Positions 9,317 to 18,068 of a DNA stretch of 64,000 bases are shown here, one piece after another (positions within the stretch are counted from its first letter, which is position 1; each line of letters begins with the position of its first letter). The notes under the pieces were generated by a model. The model searched no databases, was not told where the DNA came from, and saw only the letters and a list, made by a program, of their open reading frames with translations. The DNA comes from Gelidibacter algens (lineage in GTDB: Bacteria; Bacteroidota; Bacteroidia; Flavobacteriales; Flavobacteriaceae). The position numbers were made by a program, and so were the translations under genes. The stretch lies in assembly GCF_001678675.1 (NCBI RefSeq), contig NZ_LZRN01000007.1, positions 1 through 64,000 on the forward strand, read 5' to 3'.

Positions 9317-9723
9317 AAGGGTAATCCTTGATACTAATCTTTGGAACAGCTTTCTTATTTCTAAAAAACTTTCTCAAATTGATGGACACCTTGATAACCA
9401 CAATATTATTTTGATTTTCTTCCAATGAGCTAATAGAAGAGTTCGTTAATATGGTTAATCGTCCTAAGTTCAAATCTTATTTCACTCCAAAAGATATAGA
9501 AAAAGTACTAGAGTGTTTTGATTAATTTGGAGAATTGGTTGAAGTAAAATCCGATATTAAAATCTGTCGAGATGCAAAGGACAATTTCTTGCTTAACCTT
9601 TCAGTAGATTCAAATGCAGAATATCTGATTACAGGAGATGCTAATTTACTTGTTTTAAAGAAGATTGGTAAAACAAAAATTATAGAATATTCTGATTTCG
9701 TAGATCAGATTTTAGGTCAATAA
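9306..9723 (+). pseudogene. Disrupted PIN-domain ribonuclease toxin (VapC-like)
   Basis: The first 40 codons read MKNKRVILDTNLWNSFLISK... and stop at TGA 9426-9428. In the +1 frame the sequence continues as SNELIEEFVNMVNRPKF, runs to a TAA at 9523-9525, then resumes in the same frame with FGELVEVKSDIKICRDAKDN, ITGDANLLVLKKIGKTKII and ends at 9723. Joined, this is a complete PIN domain of about 138 residues with the four acidic positions (D in ILDTN, E in SNELIEE, D in CRDAKD, D in ITGD). Two independent lesions, one frameshift near 9416-9421 and one nonsense codon, argue against a single sequencing error. The antitoxin gene upstream is intact. Confidence 0.85.
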
Positions 9724-9757
9724 ATAGCCTGACTTCTTAATGTACGATGTGTTCTTC

Positions 9758-9908
9758 GCCATTGTTGGTGTTTTCCACCAACAATTTACTTCAGTTTAAA
9801 AAGAGACCTCATATTTTTGTGCGAAAATTTAAACTGTTAGATGTTCATGACCTAAGATTTAAAATAAAATTTTGTGAAGAATGTTGGTAGAAAATACCAA
9901 TATTGGCG
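9758..9908. repeat. Imperfect inverted repeat with palindromic ends (MITE-like)
   Basis: Two hairpins sit about 110 bases apart: ATTGTTGGTG-loop-CACCAACAAT (9761-9785) and ATGTTGGTA-loop-TACCAATAT (9881-9903). Read in opposite directions the two ends match over about 28 bases (CGCCAtTgTTGGTgTTTTCcACCAAC versus the reverse complement of the right end), and inner segments CAGTTTAAA and TTTAAACTG are also inverted. No reading frame inside. It fills the gap between the broken toxin and the tetR gene. Confidence 0.6.
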
Positions 9909-9961
9909 TAAACAACCTAAATTTGAAACTCTGATCCTACAATACTGATTAATCTAGAACC

Positions 9962-10564
9962 TCACGCAATCTCCCCAAAAAACACATTAGAATACCCCTC
10001 AACCACAATCCCCTTCAAATTAACCACAATTAAGTGCTGAAGTAAGACCTCGTTGGAATATAGATCAAACAAATTGTCATTTTTGAAAGCGATGTTGTCA
10101 ATCCGTAAAAAGTAAAGGTCGCAAATGAGTTTAATTTGGACCTTGTCTTTAAGATAGCCTTTTTCTTTGGCTTCTGTTAATAATGATAAAATGGTGCCAT
10201 GAACCATTTGTGCTGAAAAATTAGTAAAGACTTTATCGGCTTTTGGGTAGTATTTTTTGATACCGAATAAGAAGGACGGTTTAAAATGTTTTAAGTATTC
10301 AAATCCTTTTTTATAGATCAAAATGATTTTAACAATAGGGTCTTCTGAAGTGTCTTTGATGATGCCGTTAATATCTGCAAGGTACTTGTCCAATAAATAC
10401 GACAGGCTCTGGCTGACCAGGTCTTCCTTAGTATCAAAATATTTATAAATCGTCTTTTTTGAAATGCCCAAGGAACTTGCCAATTCGTCTAAGGTAAAAC
10501 GTTTACTTCCAAATTGGGTAAAGTTTAAAATTGAGCATTCCAAAAGATCAGATTTTGTAGTCAT
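9962..10564 (-). CDS. TetR/AcrR-family transcriptional regulator
   Basis: A 200-residue regulator: N-terminal helix-turn-helix at residues 25-50 (FTLDELASSLGISKKTIYKYFDTKEDL), then an all-helical ligand-binding/dimerisation domain. It is the last gene of the five-gene efflux operon, 12 bases after the outer membrane channel gene, so it is probably co-expressed with the pump. The DNA it binds cannot be read directly; the palindrome upstream of the operon is equally close to the MarR/GbsR-type gene and is more simply assigned to that. Confidence 0.88.
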   Translation of the reverse strand: MTTKSDLLECSILNFTQFGSKRFTLDELASSLGISKKTIYKYFDTKEDLVSQSLSYLLDKYLADINGIIKDTSEDPIVKIILIYKKGFEYLKHFKPSFLFGIKKYYPKADKVFTNFSAQMVHGTILSLLTEAKEKGYLKDKVQIKLICDLYFLRIDNIAFKNDNLFDLYSNEVLLQHLIVVNLKGIVVEGYSNVFFGEIA

Positions 10565-10576
10565 TTCAATCTCAAT

Positions 10577-11995
10577 TTATTTCCAACCACCACCGAGTGC
10601 CTGATACAAATCGACGATAGACAACAATTGCTGCAATTTGCTATCAATCACATTCAACTCAGCGCTCAATGCACTTTGTCTTGCCGTTAACAAATCCAAG
10701 TAATTGGCAAACCCATTTTTCAATAGTTCTGAGGAGTTGCTTTCAGCATTTCGCAAGGCTTCTACCTCCAAAGTTCGGTATTCAAACTTTTGAGTTTCGG
10801 CAGTGTAGGTATACAACGCATTGGAGACTTCATTGCCGGCAATCAATAGTGACCGCTTGAATTGTAATAACGCTTGCTCTTGTTGTGCGTCAGCAACTTC
10901 CTTTTGGGTTGTGATCTTACGTTGATTGAAGATAGGTTGCGTCAATCCGCTAACAATATTTGCAAATAATGAATTGGTGTTTAGAATTTGATCCAATTCC
11001 AAACTTTGGAAACCTCCAGTGGCTGAAATGGTGAACGACGGATAAAAATTACTTCGTGCTACATTGGTCAATTCAAAAGCTCGTATCAAGTTGTATTCTG
11101 CTGCAATAACGTCGGGCCTGTTACTTAGCAAGGTTGTTGGAACGCCCAATTTCAATTCTGATTGTAACTGTTGTTTATCCAACTCACTTCGGACGTACTC
11201 TTGCGGCTGTTGCCCCAATAAAATACTCAAGGTGTTTTCTGTCCGAAAAATAGCAGCCTCCAAATCTACTTGCAAAGCTCTGGCATTATTGTACTGTGCG
11301 ATATTTTGATCTACCGCTACTTGAGTGACATTTCCAGCATCTTTTAGGGCTTGGATAGTGGTGACACTGCTATCCCTTACCATCACGCTTGTTTTGGTGA
11401 TTTCCAACTGCGAATCTAAAGCCAGCAATTGGTAGTAGGTGGCTGCAATATCAGATACCAATCTGGATTTTACCGCTTGATGTGCGGCGACGGTTCTTAA
11501 ATAATCCGCTTCAGATGCGCGTTTGTTACTTCTTATTTTCCCCCAAATATCAGCCTCCCAAGATAAACTTGCAGTCAATTCGAACTGATCTGTAGACGTG
11601 TCAGATAAGAACGAACCAAATTGGCTGTTCTTTGAGAGCTCTTGATGTGTTAAAGAAGCATTCCCACTAATGGATGGAAAATAGGCAGCTTTCCCTTGTT
11701 TTACATAAGCCTCCGCAGCCAATACTTGCTGAATCGCAACACGGATGTCTATATTATTTTGAAGTCCTTCCTCAATATATTGCACCAAATAAGGGTCATT
11801 GAACAGCTCTTTCCACGATAGATCAGCCATTGAAAGGCTGTCTGTTGGTAAAGCATCTGTTCTATACAGGTTTTGGGTTTCTTCAACTTGTGGGCGTTCA
11901 TAGTCTTTTGCTACAAAACAACTTTGGAGGGTAAATGCTGAAACGGTCAGCATTACCATATATTTAAAAGTACTGTGTTTTAAAATTGCTATCAT
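10577..11995 (-). CDS. RND efflux outer membrane lipoprotein channel (TolC/OprM type)
   Basis: A 472-residue outer membrane factor that forms the exit duct of a tripartite RND pump. Signal peptide with lipobox LQSC, lipidated Cys at about residue 26, then CFVAKDYERPQ typical of the NodT/OprM class. Two OEP repeats with long coiled-coil helices follow (e.g. ALLQFKRSLLIAGNEVSNALYTYTAETQKFEYR) and the conserved LLSNRPDVIAAEYNL motif is present. The ATG overlaps the stop of the pump gene by 4 bases (ATGA), showing translational coupling. Confidence 0.94.
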   Translation of the reverse strand: MIAILKHSTFKYMVMLTVSAFTLQSCFVAKDYERPQVEETQNLYRTDALPTDSLSMADLSWKELFNDPYLVQYIEEGLQNNIDIRVAIQQVLAAEAYVKQGKAAYFPSISGNASLTHQELSKNSQFGSFLSDTSTDQFELTASLSWEADIWGKIRSNKRASEADYLRTVAAHQAVKSRLVSDIAATYYQLLALDSQLEITKTSVMVRDSSVTTIQALKDAGNVTQVAVDQNIAQYNNARALQVDLEAAIFRTENTLSILLGQQPQEYVRSELDKQQLQSELKLGVPTTLLSNRPDVIAAEYNLIRAFELTNVARSNFYPSFTISATGGFQSLELDQILNTNSLFANIVSGLTQPIFNQRKITTQKEVADAQQEQALLQFKRSLLIAGNEVSNALYTYTAETQKFEYRTLEVEALRNAESNSSELLKNGFANYLDLLTARQSALSAELNVIDSKLQQLLSIVDLYQALGGGWK

Positions 11996-14900
11996 GAGTT
12001 TGAATCTTCTTTAAGTTCTACTGTTTGGTGTGGTGCTCCAGAGATTTTTTCCTGTAACCATTGGAAAAAGATGAACAAAATTGGAATGACAAACACTCCA
12101 AGGATAGTTCCTATTAGTAGGCCACCAACGGCTCCTGTACCAATGGAACGGTTTCCGGCTGCACCCACGCCACTTGCAAATACCAATGGCGTCAACCCGA
12201 GGATAAAGGCGAAGGAGGTCATCAAAATAGGACGTAATCGTGCTTCGGCACCATTGATGGCCGCATCCAATAACGGTTCTCCATTACGGCGTCTCTGCAA
12301 GGCGAACTCCACAATTAAAATCGCATTTTTTGCCAAGAGTCCCAGCAACATGATCAGCGCGATTTGAAAATATATGTTGTTCTGCAAACCGGTAAGCTGT
12401 GTCACAAAATAGGCTCCAAATACGCCTAAGGGCAAGGATAGAATGACAGAGAAAGGAATTAAAAAACTTTCATACTGTGCTGCCAATAAGAAATAAACAA
12501 ATACTAGAGACAATATAAAAATAGTCGTGGTTTGGTTTCCTGCGCTCACTTCTTCACGGGTCAGACCAGAATAGGCGGTGGTATAATTGGCCGGCAATGT
12601 TTTGGCCACTTCATTGACCGCATTAATGGCATCACCAGAACTAAAGCCCGGCATAATGGCCGCATTTAAAGTAACGGAATTAAATAGGTTGAAACGTGTG
12701 ACGGATTGTGGTCCATACACTCTTTTCAAGTTGACAAACGTTGTAATTGGGGTCATCTCTCCATTTGATGTGCGCACGTAAAGCTTGCCCAAATCGCTCT
12801 CATCCGCACGATCTTCAGGTAAGGCCTGCACATACACGCGGTATTGTTTACCAAATCTGGAGAAATCGGCAGCAAAAATACTTCCGATATAACCCTGAAG
12901 TGTTGAGAATATATCACTGATAGGCACGCCCAACTCTTTGGCCAATTCTGCATTTAGTTCTATCTCATACTGCGGATATTTGGTGTTGAATGACGATTGT
13001 GCGTATTGAATTTCAGGACGTTGGGAAAGTTTTTCTGCAAAGTCTTGGGTAACTTTGTCAAGTTCCGTAAAACTCCCTCCAGAACGGTCCAATAAATTGA
13101 CCTCAACTCCGGTAGAGTTACCAAAGCCTGGAATACTGGGTGGGGAGAAGAAAATAATATTGGCTTCAGGAATTTGTGCAGCAGCGCCAAACATTTTTCC
13201 GGTAATGCTTTGTACTGAAAGTGAGTCTTCTTTACGGTCTTCCCAATTGTCCAACCTGATAAAGCCCAATCCGTAGTTGCTACCCGCGCCTCCCAAAAAG
13301 CTTCTTCCTTCAATAAGAGATCCGCCTTTTATACCAGGAATTTGCGTTAATTTATCATATAAATCTTTATTCACCTGATGGGTTCTGTCAATGGAAGATC
13401 CCGCAGGGAGTTCCACGTTTACAAATACAATACCCCTATCTTCATCTGGTACAAATCCAGTTTTTAATTCTGAGGATGACCACCAAATAGCACCTACTGA
13501 TAAGACCAGGATAACAACCGTGATCCATTTGTAGCGGTATAAAAAGTGGACAGACTTACCATATTTTGTAATGGTGGCGTCAAAGCCTCTATTGAAGCCA
13601 TCAAAAAAGCGCCCGAGATAACCTTTCTTCTTTTTATCCTGCTTCTCATCATGACCTTTTAAGAACAAGGCACATAATGCAGGGCTTAACGTTAATGCAT
13701 TAACTGCAGAAATGATGATAGCTACAATAAGCGTTACTCCAAATTGTTCATAAAAAACCCCTGTAGGCCCTTGAATAAAGGTCACCGGAATGAATACTGC
13801 GGACATCACCAAAGTAATGGAAATAATAGCGCCTGAAATGTCATGCATGGCTTCTACAGTAGCTTTCTTAGGGTCATGTTCTCCTTCATCAATTTTGGCA
13901 TGCACCGCTTCAACCACCACGATGGCATCATCTACAACAATCCCAATGGCCAAGACCAAGGCGAAAAGCGTTAGGAGGTTAATAGAATATCCAAAGAGAT
14001 TTAAGAAGAAAAAGGTACCAATGATGGACACCGGAACTGCAATGGCAGGAATTAATGTGGATCTAAAATCCTGTAAGAATATGAATACTACCAAGAATAC
14101 CAATAAAAAGGCTTCTGCTAAAGTAGTCACCACTTTTTCAATGGAAGCATTTAAGAAATTGTTGGTGTTATAGGGTATAAAAAGTTCAATGCCTTTTGGC
14201 AAATCGGCTTTGATCTCTTCGAGTTTTTTTTCAATTTCGATAATAATATCCCGTGCGTTCGAACCTTTGGTTTGAAAAATCCCCAGATTTACCGCAGGTT
14301 TCCCATTTGTAATGGAACCACCAGAATAAGACTGTGCACCTAATTCTATATCTGCAACATCTGATAATTTTAAAAATTGGCCGTTGCCCAATGCTTTTAT
14401 AATAATGTCACTATACTGTGCTTCAGTTTTAAAGCGTCCGCCATATTTAATCACATAACTAAAAGCTTCGCCATCATTCTCACCTAAAGATCCTGCGGCA
14501 GCCTCTAAACTCTGTTCGCGTAAAGCCGCGGTCACATCTGTTGGAATTAAACCATAAGCGGCCATTTTTTCTGGTTGTAGCCAAATGCGCATGGCGTAAT
14601 CTTTAGACCCGAATACATTGACATCACCAACACCATTCACCCTTTGTAACTCTGGGATGACATTGATTTTAAGGTAATTCTGGATGTAGGTGTCATTATA
14701 GTCAGGATTTTCACTATAAAATGACATGAACATTAAGGCACTTGTTTGCTGTTTTGAAGTGGTTACACCTGTTTGCAAAACGGCTTGTGGTAATTGCGAA
14801 TTGGCACGCGCCACACGGTTTTGAACGTTTACCGCAGCAATATCAGGATCTACATCCTGATCAAAAAATACAGTGATAGTGGCGGTTCCGGTATTGGACG

Positions 14901-15144
14901 CACTAGAGGTGATATAGGTCATTCCTTCCACCCCATTGATTTGCTCTTCTATGGGGATGACCACACTTTCCAAGATGGTTTCGGCATTTGCGCCTGGATA
15001 GGTCGCATTTACTGAGATGGTTGGAGGTGCAATATCAGGATACTGCGTAATAGGTAATGCGGTAAGACCAAGGACACCCAAAATGACGATGATGATGGAG
15101 ATCACTGTTGAAAGTACTGGTCTTTCTATAAATGTTTTTAACAT
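11992..15144 (-). CDS. RND multidrug efflux pump, HAE1 family (AcrB-like)
   Basis: The 1050-residue inner membrane proton/drug antiporter of the tripartite pump. It has the AcrB layout: N-terminal TM1 (FIERPVLSTVISIIIVILGVLGLTALPITQYP), a porter domain, TM2-TM6 with the proton-relay aspartates in GIVVDDAIVVVEAV near residue 405, a second porter half (FVPDEDRGIVFVNVELPAGSS) and TM7-TM12 (LIMLLGLLAKNAILIVEFA). Length is that of the family. Likely substrates are hydrophobic drugs, detergents or bile-like compounds; none can be chosen from sequence. Nineteen bases follow the adaptor gene. Confidence 0.96.
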   Translation of the reverse strand: MLKTFIERPVLSTVISIIIVILGVLGLTALPITQYPDIAPPTISVNATYPGANAETILESVVIPIEEQINGVEGMTYITSSASNTGTATITVFFDQDVDPDIAAVNVQNRVARANSQLPQAVLQTGVTTSKQQTSALMFMSFYSENPDYNDTYIQNYLKINVIPELQRVNGVGDVNVFGSKDYAMRIWLQPEKMAAYGLIPTDVTAALREQSLEAAAGSLGENDGEAFSYVIKYGGRFKTEAQYSDIIIKALGNGQFLKLSDVADIELGAQSYSGGSITNGKPAVNLGIFQTKGSNARDIIIEIEKKLEEIKADLPKGIELFIPYNTNNFLNASIEKVVTTLAEAFLLVFLVVFIFLQDFRSTLIPAIAVPVSIIGTFFFLNLFGYSINLLTLFALVLAIGIVVDDAIVVVEAVHAKIDEGEHDPKKATVEAMHDISGAIISITLVMSAVFIPVTFIQGPTGVFYEQFGVTLIVAIIISAVNALTLSPALCALFLKGHDEKQDKKKKGYLGRFFDGFNRGFDATITKYGKSVHFLYRYKWITVVILVLSVGAIWWSSSELKTGFVPDEDRGIVFVNVELPAGSSIDRTHQVNKDLYDKLTQIPGIKGGSLIEGRSFLGGAGSNYGLGFIRLDNWEDRKEDSLSVQSITGKMFGAAAQIPEANIIFFSPPSIPGFGNSTGVEVNLLDRSGGSFTELDKVTQDFAEKLSQRPEIQYAQSSFNTKYPQYEIELNAELAKELGVPISDIFSTLQGYIGSIFAADFSRFGKQYRVYVQALPEDRADESDLGKLYVRTSNGEMTPITTFVNLKRVYGPQSVTRFNLFNSVTLNAAIMPGFSSGDAINAVNEVAKTLPANYTTAYSGLTREEVSAGNQTTTIFILSLVFVYFLLAAQYESFLIPFSVILSLPLGVFGAYFVTQLTGLQNNIYFQIALIMLLGLLAKNAILIVEFALQRRRNGEPLLDAAINGAEARLRPILMTSFAFILGLTPLVFASGVGAAGNRSIGTGAVGGLLIGTILGVFVIPILFIFFQWLQEKISGAPHQTVELKEDSNS

Positions 15145-15163
15145 GAGTTCTTATCTTGGTTGA

Positions 15164-16288
15164 TTATCTGAATACTGTTTCAATAGGTTTTGCGACGCTA
15201 TCAAAAGGCACTTCCATAGGTTTGATTTTACTATCGCCCCTTAATTTTGCAACGCCTTTTGCAACAATCCTATCACCTTCTTTAAGACCATCTGCAATGA
15301 CATACATATTATTCACATCTGCTAAAACACTGATGCGTGTTGAAACAGCCATATTATCGTCAGCTATCTTATAAACATAGAAACTGCCTTGTTGCTCATA
15401 AGTAGATTCTCTTGGAACCACTACAGCGTCTTTATAAGTTTTAGGAACTCTTATTTTGCCACTATTTCCATTGGTCAACAATCGGGAATCATTATCAAAA
15501 ATAGCACGAAATGAAATGGAACCTGTATTTGGGTTGACCTGTGAGTTGATGGTTTCAACCGTACCTTCTTTTTCATATTCGCTACCGTTGGCCAAAATCA
15601 AGGTGACTTTTGGAAGATTCTTGATTTTTGCTTCAATATCTTTTCCTTCAGCATTTTGGATAAAATCAAGATATTCTCTTTCATTCATTGAAAAATAAGC
15701 ATACACTTCACTAATATCAGAAACTGTGGTTAGGGGCTCCTGAGTTGAAGGACTCACTAAAGTTCCTTTACGAAGTCGGATAGCACCAACAAAACCATCT
15801 ACAGGACTCTTAATAGTTGCATAGTCAATATTTGCAGCAATACTATTGTAAGAACTTTGTGCTTGTTGCAATTTGGCTTTGGCAGTTTCTAACTGTACTT
15901 GACTAATAATGTTTTTTTCAACCAAAGGTTTTAGCTTATCTACTTCAACTTGTGCAGCATTGACGTTTGCTTTTGCTCCAGCTGCATCTTGGTTAAGTGA
16001 TTGGGTTTCCAATTTAAAAAGCGTTTGTCCTTTTCTTACTTTCTGACCTTCATCTACTAACACGTCTGTAATGTAACCTGAAATTTTTGCACGCACTTCA
16101 CTGTTGTTGACCCCTTCAATGCTTGTTGGGTATACGGTATAACCTGTCACTGTTTTTTGAGGAATTGTAGTGACTTGGAACGGCAATGGCCCTTGTGACC
16201 CTTGTGGTGCTTGTTCTTTTTCTCCACAGCTCAAAAAGAGTGCGATAACACTTAGGGAGATGACTAAAGGAAGTTTGATTGTTTTCAT
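15164..16288 (-). CDS. RND efflux periplasmic adaptor (AcrA-like membrane fusion protein)
   Basis: A 374-residue adaptor that bridges pump and outer membrane channel. It is a lipoprotein (MKTIKLPLVISLSVIALFLSC, Cys 21). After it come the beta-barrel/lipoyl half motifs (EVRAKISGYITDVLVDEGQKVRKGQTLFKLE), the alpha-hairpin (residues about 95-145), the second lipoyl half (ATIKSPVDGFVGAIRLRKGTLVSPS) and the membrane-proximal domain near the C-terminus (DGLKEGDRIVAKGVAKLRGDSKIKP). It starts 3 bases after the stop of the upstream regulator gene, so the operon is tightly packed. Confidence 0.95.
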   Translation of the reverse strand: MKTIKLPLVISLSVIALFLSCGEKEQAPQGSQGPLPFQVTTIPQKTVTGYTVYPTSIEGVNNSEVRAKISGYITDVLVDEGQKVRKGQTLFKLETQSLNQDAAGAKANVNAAQVEVDKLKPLVEKNIISQVQLETAKAKLQQAQSSYNSIAANIDYATIKSPVDGFVGAIRLRKGTLVSPSTQEPLTTVSDISEVYAYFSMNEREYLDFIQNAEGKDIEAKIKNLPKVTLILANGSEYEKEGTVETINSQVNPNTGSISFRAIFDNDSRLLTNGNSGKIRVPKTYKDAVVVPRESTYEQQGSFYVYKIADDNMAVSTRISVLADVNNMYVIADGLKEGDRIVAKGVAKLRGDSKIKPMEVPFDSVAKPIETVFR

Positions 16289-16291
16289 TGA

Positions 16292-16792
16292 TTACAGTTT
16301 AGTATTTTTTTCTATTATTTTTGATCTTAATGTGGCTACAGATTGAGTGACTTCTTCTAAAAATTGGATATAGTTATCATGGAAATCAAGTTCAAATCGT
16401 GATGCATGATCGGTGTTTAGGTTGTTGGCATTTTCTTTATATTTTCTAATTTCTAAATGCAATTCCTTTTGTACGATCCAAGAGTCCATCATAGTGTCAA
16501 TACTTTGAACTATACTGTCTTCATTGATGGTGTAATATTTTTTCCGATCACCGGGTTTCGTGAAGTAAACAATCCTCTTTAAATCGGCTAAATGATTCAG
16601 ATGTGTTGAGATGGTACTTTTACTGGCACATAGATCTCTCACTAAATCTTCAAAAGTGGTCCCAAGTTTACCTGTCAATACAATATATGACAGAATACGG
16701 GCAGCTACTGGAGCCAATTGCTCTTTTTGCTCCATAAAAACACCCAGTCTTTCAACTAAATCTTGTTTTTCCTTACAAATTTCGCTATTCAT
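16292..16792 (-). CDS. MarR/GbsR-family transcriptional regulator of the efflux operon
   Basis: A winged-helix regulator of about 166 residues (MNSEICKEKQDLVERLGVF...). The recognition region TTFEDLVRDLCASKSTISTHLNHLADLKRIVYFTKPGDRKKYYTI matches the GbsR-like branch of MarR proteins, and a long C-terminal helix should dimerise. I choose the ATG at 16792 over an in-frame TTG at 16843 because the longer version would translate through the -7 box and the palindromic operator. It is the first gene of the operon with the adaptor, pump, channel and TetR genes. Likely represses its own operon; inducer unknown. Confidence 0.87.
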   Translation of the reverse strand: MNSEICKEKQDLVERLGVFMEQKEQLAPVAARILSYIVLTGKLGTTFEDLVRDLCASKSTISTHLNHLADLKRIVYFTKPGDRKKYYTINEDSIVQSIDTMMDSWIVQKELHLEIRKYKENANNLNTDHASRFELDFHDNYIQFLEEVTQSVATLRSKIIEKNTKL

Positions 16793-16808
16793 GACTATTA
16801 ATTTTATG

Positions 16809-16816
16809 CAAAGATA
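16809..16816 (-). promoter_or_regulatory. -7 box (TATCTTTG) of the efflux operon promoter
   Basis: On the minus strand TATCTTTG matches TAnnTTTG exactly and lies 16 bases upstream of the regulator's ATG. A TTG at 16841-16843 could be the -33 element, although the 24-base spacing is slightly long. Confidence 0.65.
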
Positions 16817-16821
16817 AATCA

Positions 16822-16841
16822 GGTTCGGAACAGTCCGAACC
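16822..16841. promoter_or_regulatory. Palindromic operator between -33 and -7 boxes
   Basis: GGTTCGGAACAGTCCGAACC is an 8-bp perfect inverted repeat around a 4-base centre, G/C-rich against an AT-rich background, and placed just upstream of the -7 box. A protein bound here would block RNA polymerase. The adjacent MarR/GbsR-type regulator is the obvious ligand and the arrangement implies autoregulation. Confidence 0.75.
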
Positions 16842-16866
16842 AATCGAAGTTAAAAGAATGTTAAAT

Positions 16867-16895
16867 AAAAAAAACCGATAGGGAGCCATCGGTTT
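16867..16895 (-). terminator. Rho-independent terminator of pheS
   Basis: Stem AAACCGAT (16872-16879) with ATCGGTTT (16888-16895), 8-base loop, followed on the minus strand by a run of T (plus-strand A 16867-16874). Located 20 bases after the pheS stop, it separates pheS from the efflux operon promoter. Confidence 0.88.
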
Positions 16896-16916
16896 AGAAT
16901 TGTGTGGGATTTTATT

Positions 16917-17936
16917 TTATAAGGCCGATTTAAACTGTTCTAGAAATCGGACGTCATTTTCACTCAATAAGCGAATGTCGCCAATTTGATGCAACAACAT
17001 GGCAATACGATCAATGCCCATTCCGAATGCAAACCCTGAATATATTTTTGAATCAATACCACAGTTTTCAAGCACATTAGGGTCTACCATACCACAGCCC
17101 ATAATCTCTAACCAACCGGTGCCTTTTGTGATGCGGTGGTCAATTTCGGTTTCCAATCCCCAATACACATCTACTTCTGCACTTGGTTCTGTAAATGGGA
17201 AGTAGGAAGGACGTAAACGGATTTTGCTTTTGCCAAACATTTCAGTTGTAAAGTACTGAAGCGTCTGTTTTAAATCGGCAAAACTGACATCTTTATCAAT
17301 ATACAAGCCTTCTACTTGGTGAAAGAAACAATGTGAACGTGATGAAATGGCTTCGTTTCTATACACACGACCAGGTGAAATGGTACGGATGGGCGGTGCA
17401 TTGTTTTCCATATAGCGCACCTGCACAGAACTGGTGTGGGTACGTAATAAAATATCTGGATCTGTTTGAATAAAAAAAGTATCCTGCATATCTCGTGCAG
17501 GATGGTATTCTGGCAAGTTTAAGGCTGTAAAGTTGTGCCAATCGTCCTCAATTTCAGGACCCTCACTCACATTGAAACCAATGCGCGAAAAAATATCAAT
17601 GATTTGATTCTTGACAATTGAAATAGGATGGCGTGCACCAATAGCAATAGGTTCTCCTGGGCGGGATAAATCGCCATAAATGCCCTTAACCTCTTCTTTA
17701 CTTTCCAGCTCTTCCTTTAAGGCATTGACTTTATCTTCGGCGGTGTTCTTAAGTTTATTGATGATCTGCCCGAACTCTTTCTTTTGCTCGTTGGATACGT
17801 TTTTGAATTCTGCAAAATAGTCATTCAACAACCCTTTCTTACCTAAATACTTGATACGGAACGCTTCAATCTCCTCTTTAGATTGGGCTTTAAATGCTTC
17901 GGCTTCAGCAATAAGTTCTTTAATCTTGTCTATCAT
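16917..17936 (-). CDS. pheS: Phenylalanyl-tRNA synthetase alpha subunit
   Basis: PheS is the catalytic subunit of the (alpha-beta)2 enzyme that charges tRNA-Phe. Length 339 is standard. Seen: N-terminal coiled coil (residues 1-85), motif 1 region (HPISIVKNQIIDIFSRIGFNVSEGPEIEDDWHNF), motif 2 (SRSHCFFHQVEGLYIDKDVSFADLK) and motif 3 (GFAFGMGIDRIAMLLHQIGDIR). A TAAATTTG -7 box lies 19 bases upstream and the terminator follows, so it is monocistronic; pheT is not in the window. Confidence 0.97.
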   Translation of the reverse strand: MIDKIKELIAEAEAFKAQSKEEIEAFRIKYLGKKGLLNDYFAEFKNVSNEQKKEFGQIINKLKNTAEDKVNALKEELESKEEVKGIYGDLSRPGEPIAIGARHPISIVKNQIIDIFSRIGFNVSEGPEIEDDWHNFTALNLPEYHPARDMQDTFFIQTDPDILLRTHTSSVQVRYMENNAPPIRTISPGRVYRNEAISSRSHCFFHQVEGLYIDKDVSFADLKQTLQYFTTEMFGKSKIRLRPSYFPFTEPSAEVDVYWGLETEIDHRITKGTGWLEIMGCGMVDPNVLENCGIDSKIYSGFAFGMGIDRIAMLLHQIGDIRLLSENDVRFLEQFKSAL

Positions 17937-17954
17937 AAATCAAAAAATGAATGG

Positions 17955-17962
17955 CAAATTTA
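17955..17962 (-). promoter_or_regulatory. -7 box (TAAATTTG) of pheS
   Basis: The minus strand reads TAAATTTG, an exact TAnnTTTG match, 19 bases before the pheS ATG. Confidence 0.55.
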
Positions 17963-17979
17963 CTGTTTTTTTAGATTTT

Positions 17980-17995
17980 GCGTTAGCGATTGAAG
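17980..17995. repeat. Partial copy of the GCGTTAGCGATTGAA dispersed element
   Basis: GCGTTAGCGATTGAAG is identical over its first 15 bases to the start of the element at 49184-49262. Only the left end is recognisable here, next to the pheS promoter. Confidence 0.55.
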
Positions 17996-18068
17996 TAGAA
18001 ATCTCATTTTGAAACTTCTTCTTGTATTGGTAAACGCTTGATATATTTAAGATCACAGAAGCCCAAAG

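Noticed and set aside
9758-9908. Integron attC site or IS terminal repeats
   Set aside because: No integrase, transposase or core site GTTRRRY arrangement with cassette genes was found.
13790-14173. 127-codon plus-strand frame inside the RND pump gene
   Set aside because: Antisense shadow of a clear pump coding region with a composition typical of reverse frames.
16793-16843. TTG-started longer form of the MarR/GbsR regulator
   Set aside because: It would translate the -7 box and the operator; an ATG follows in frame.
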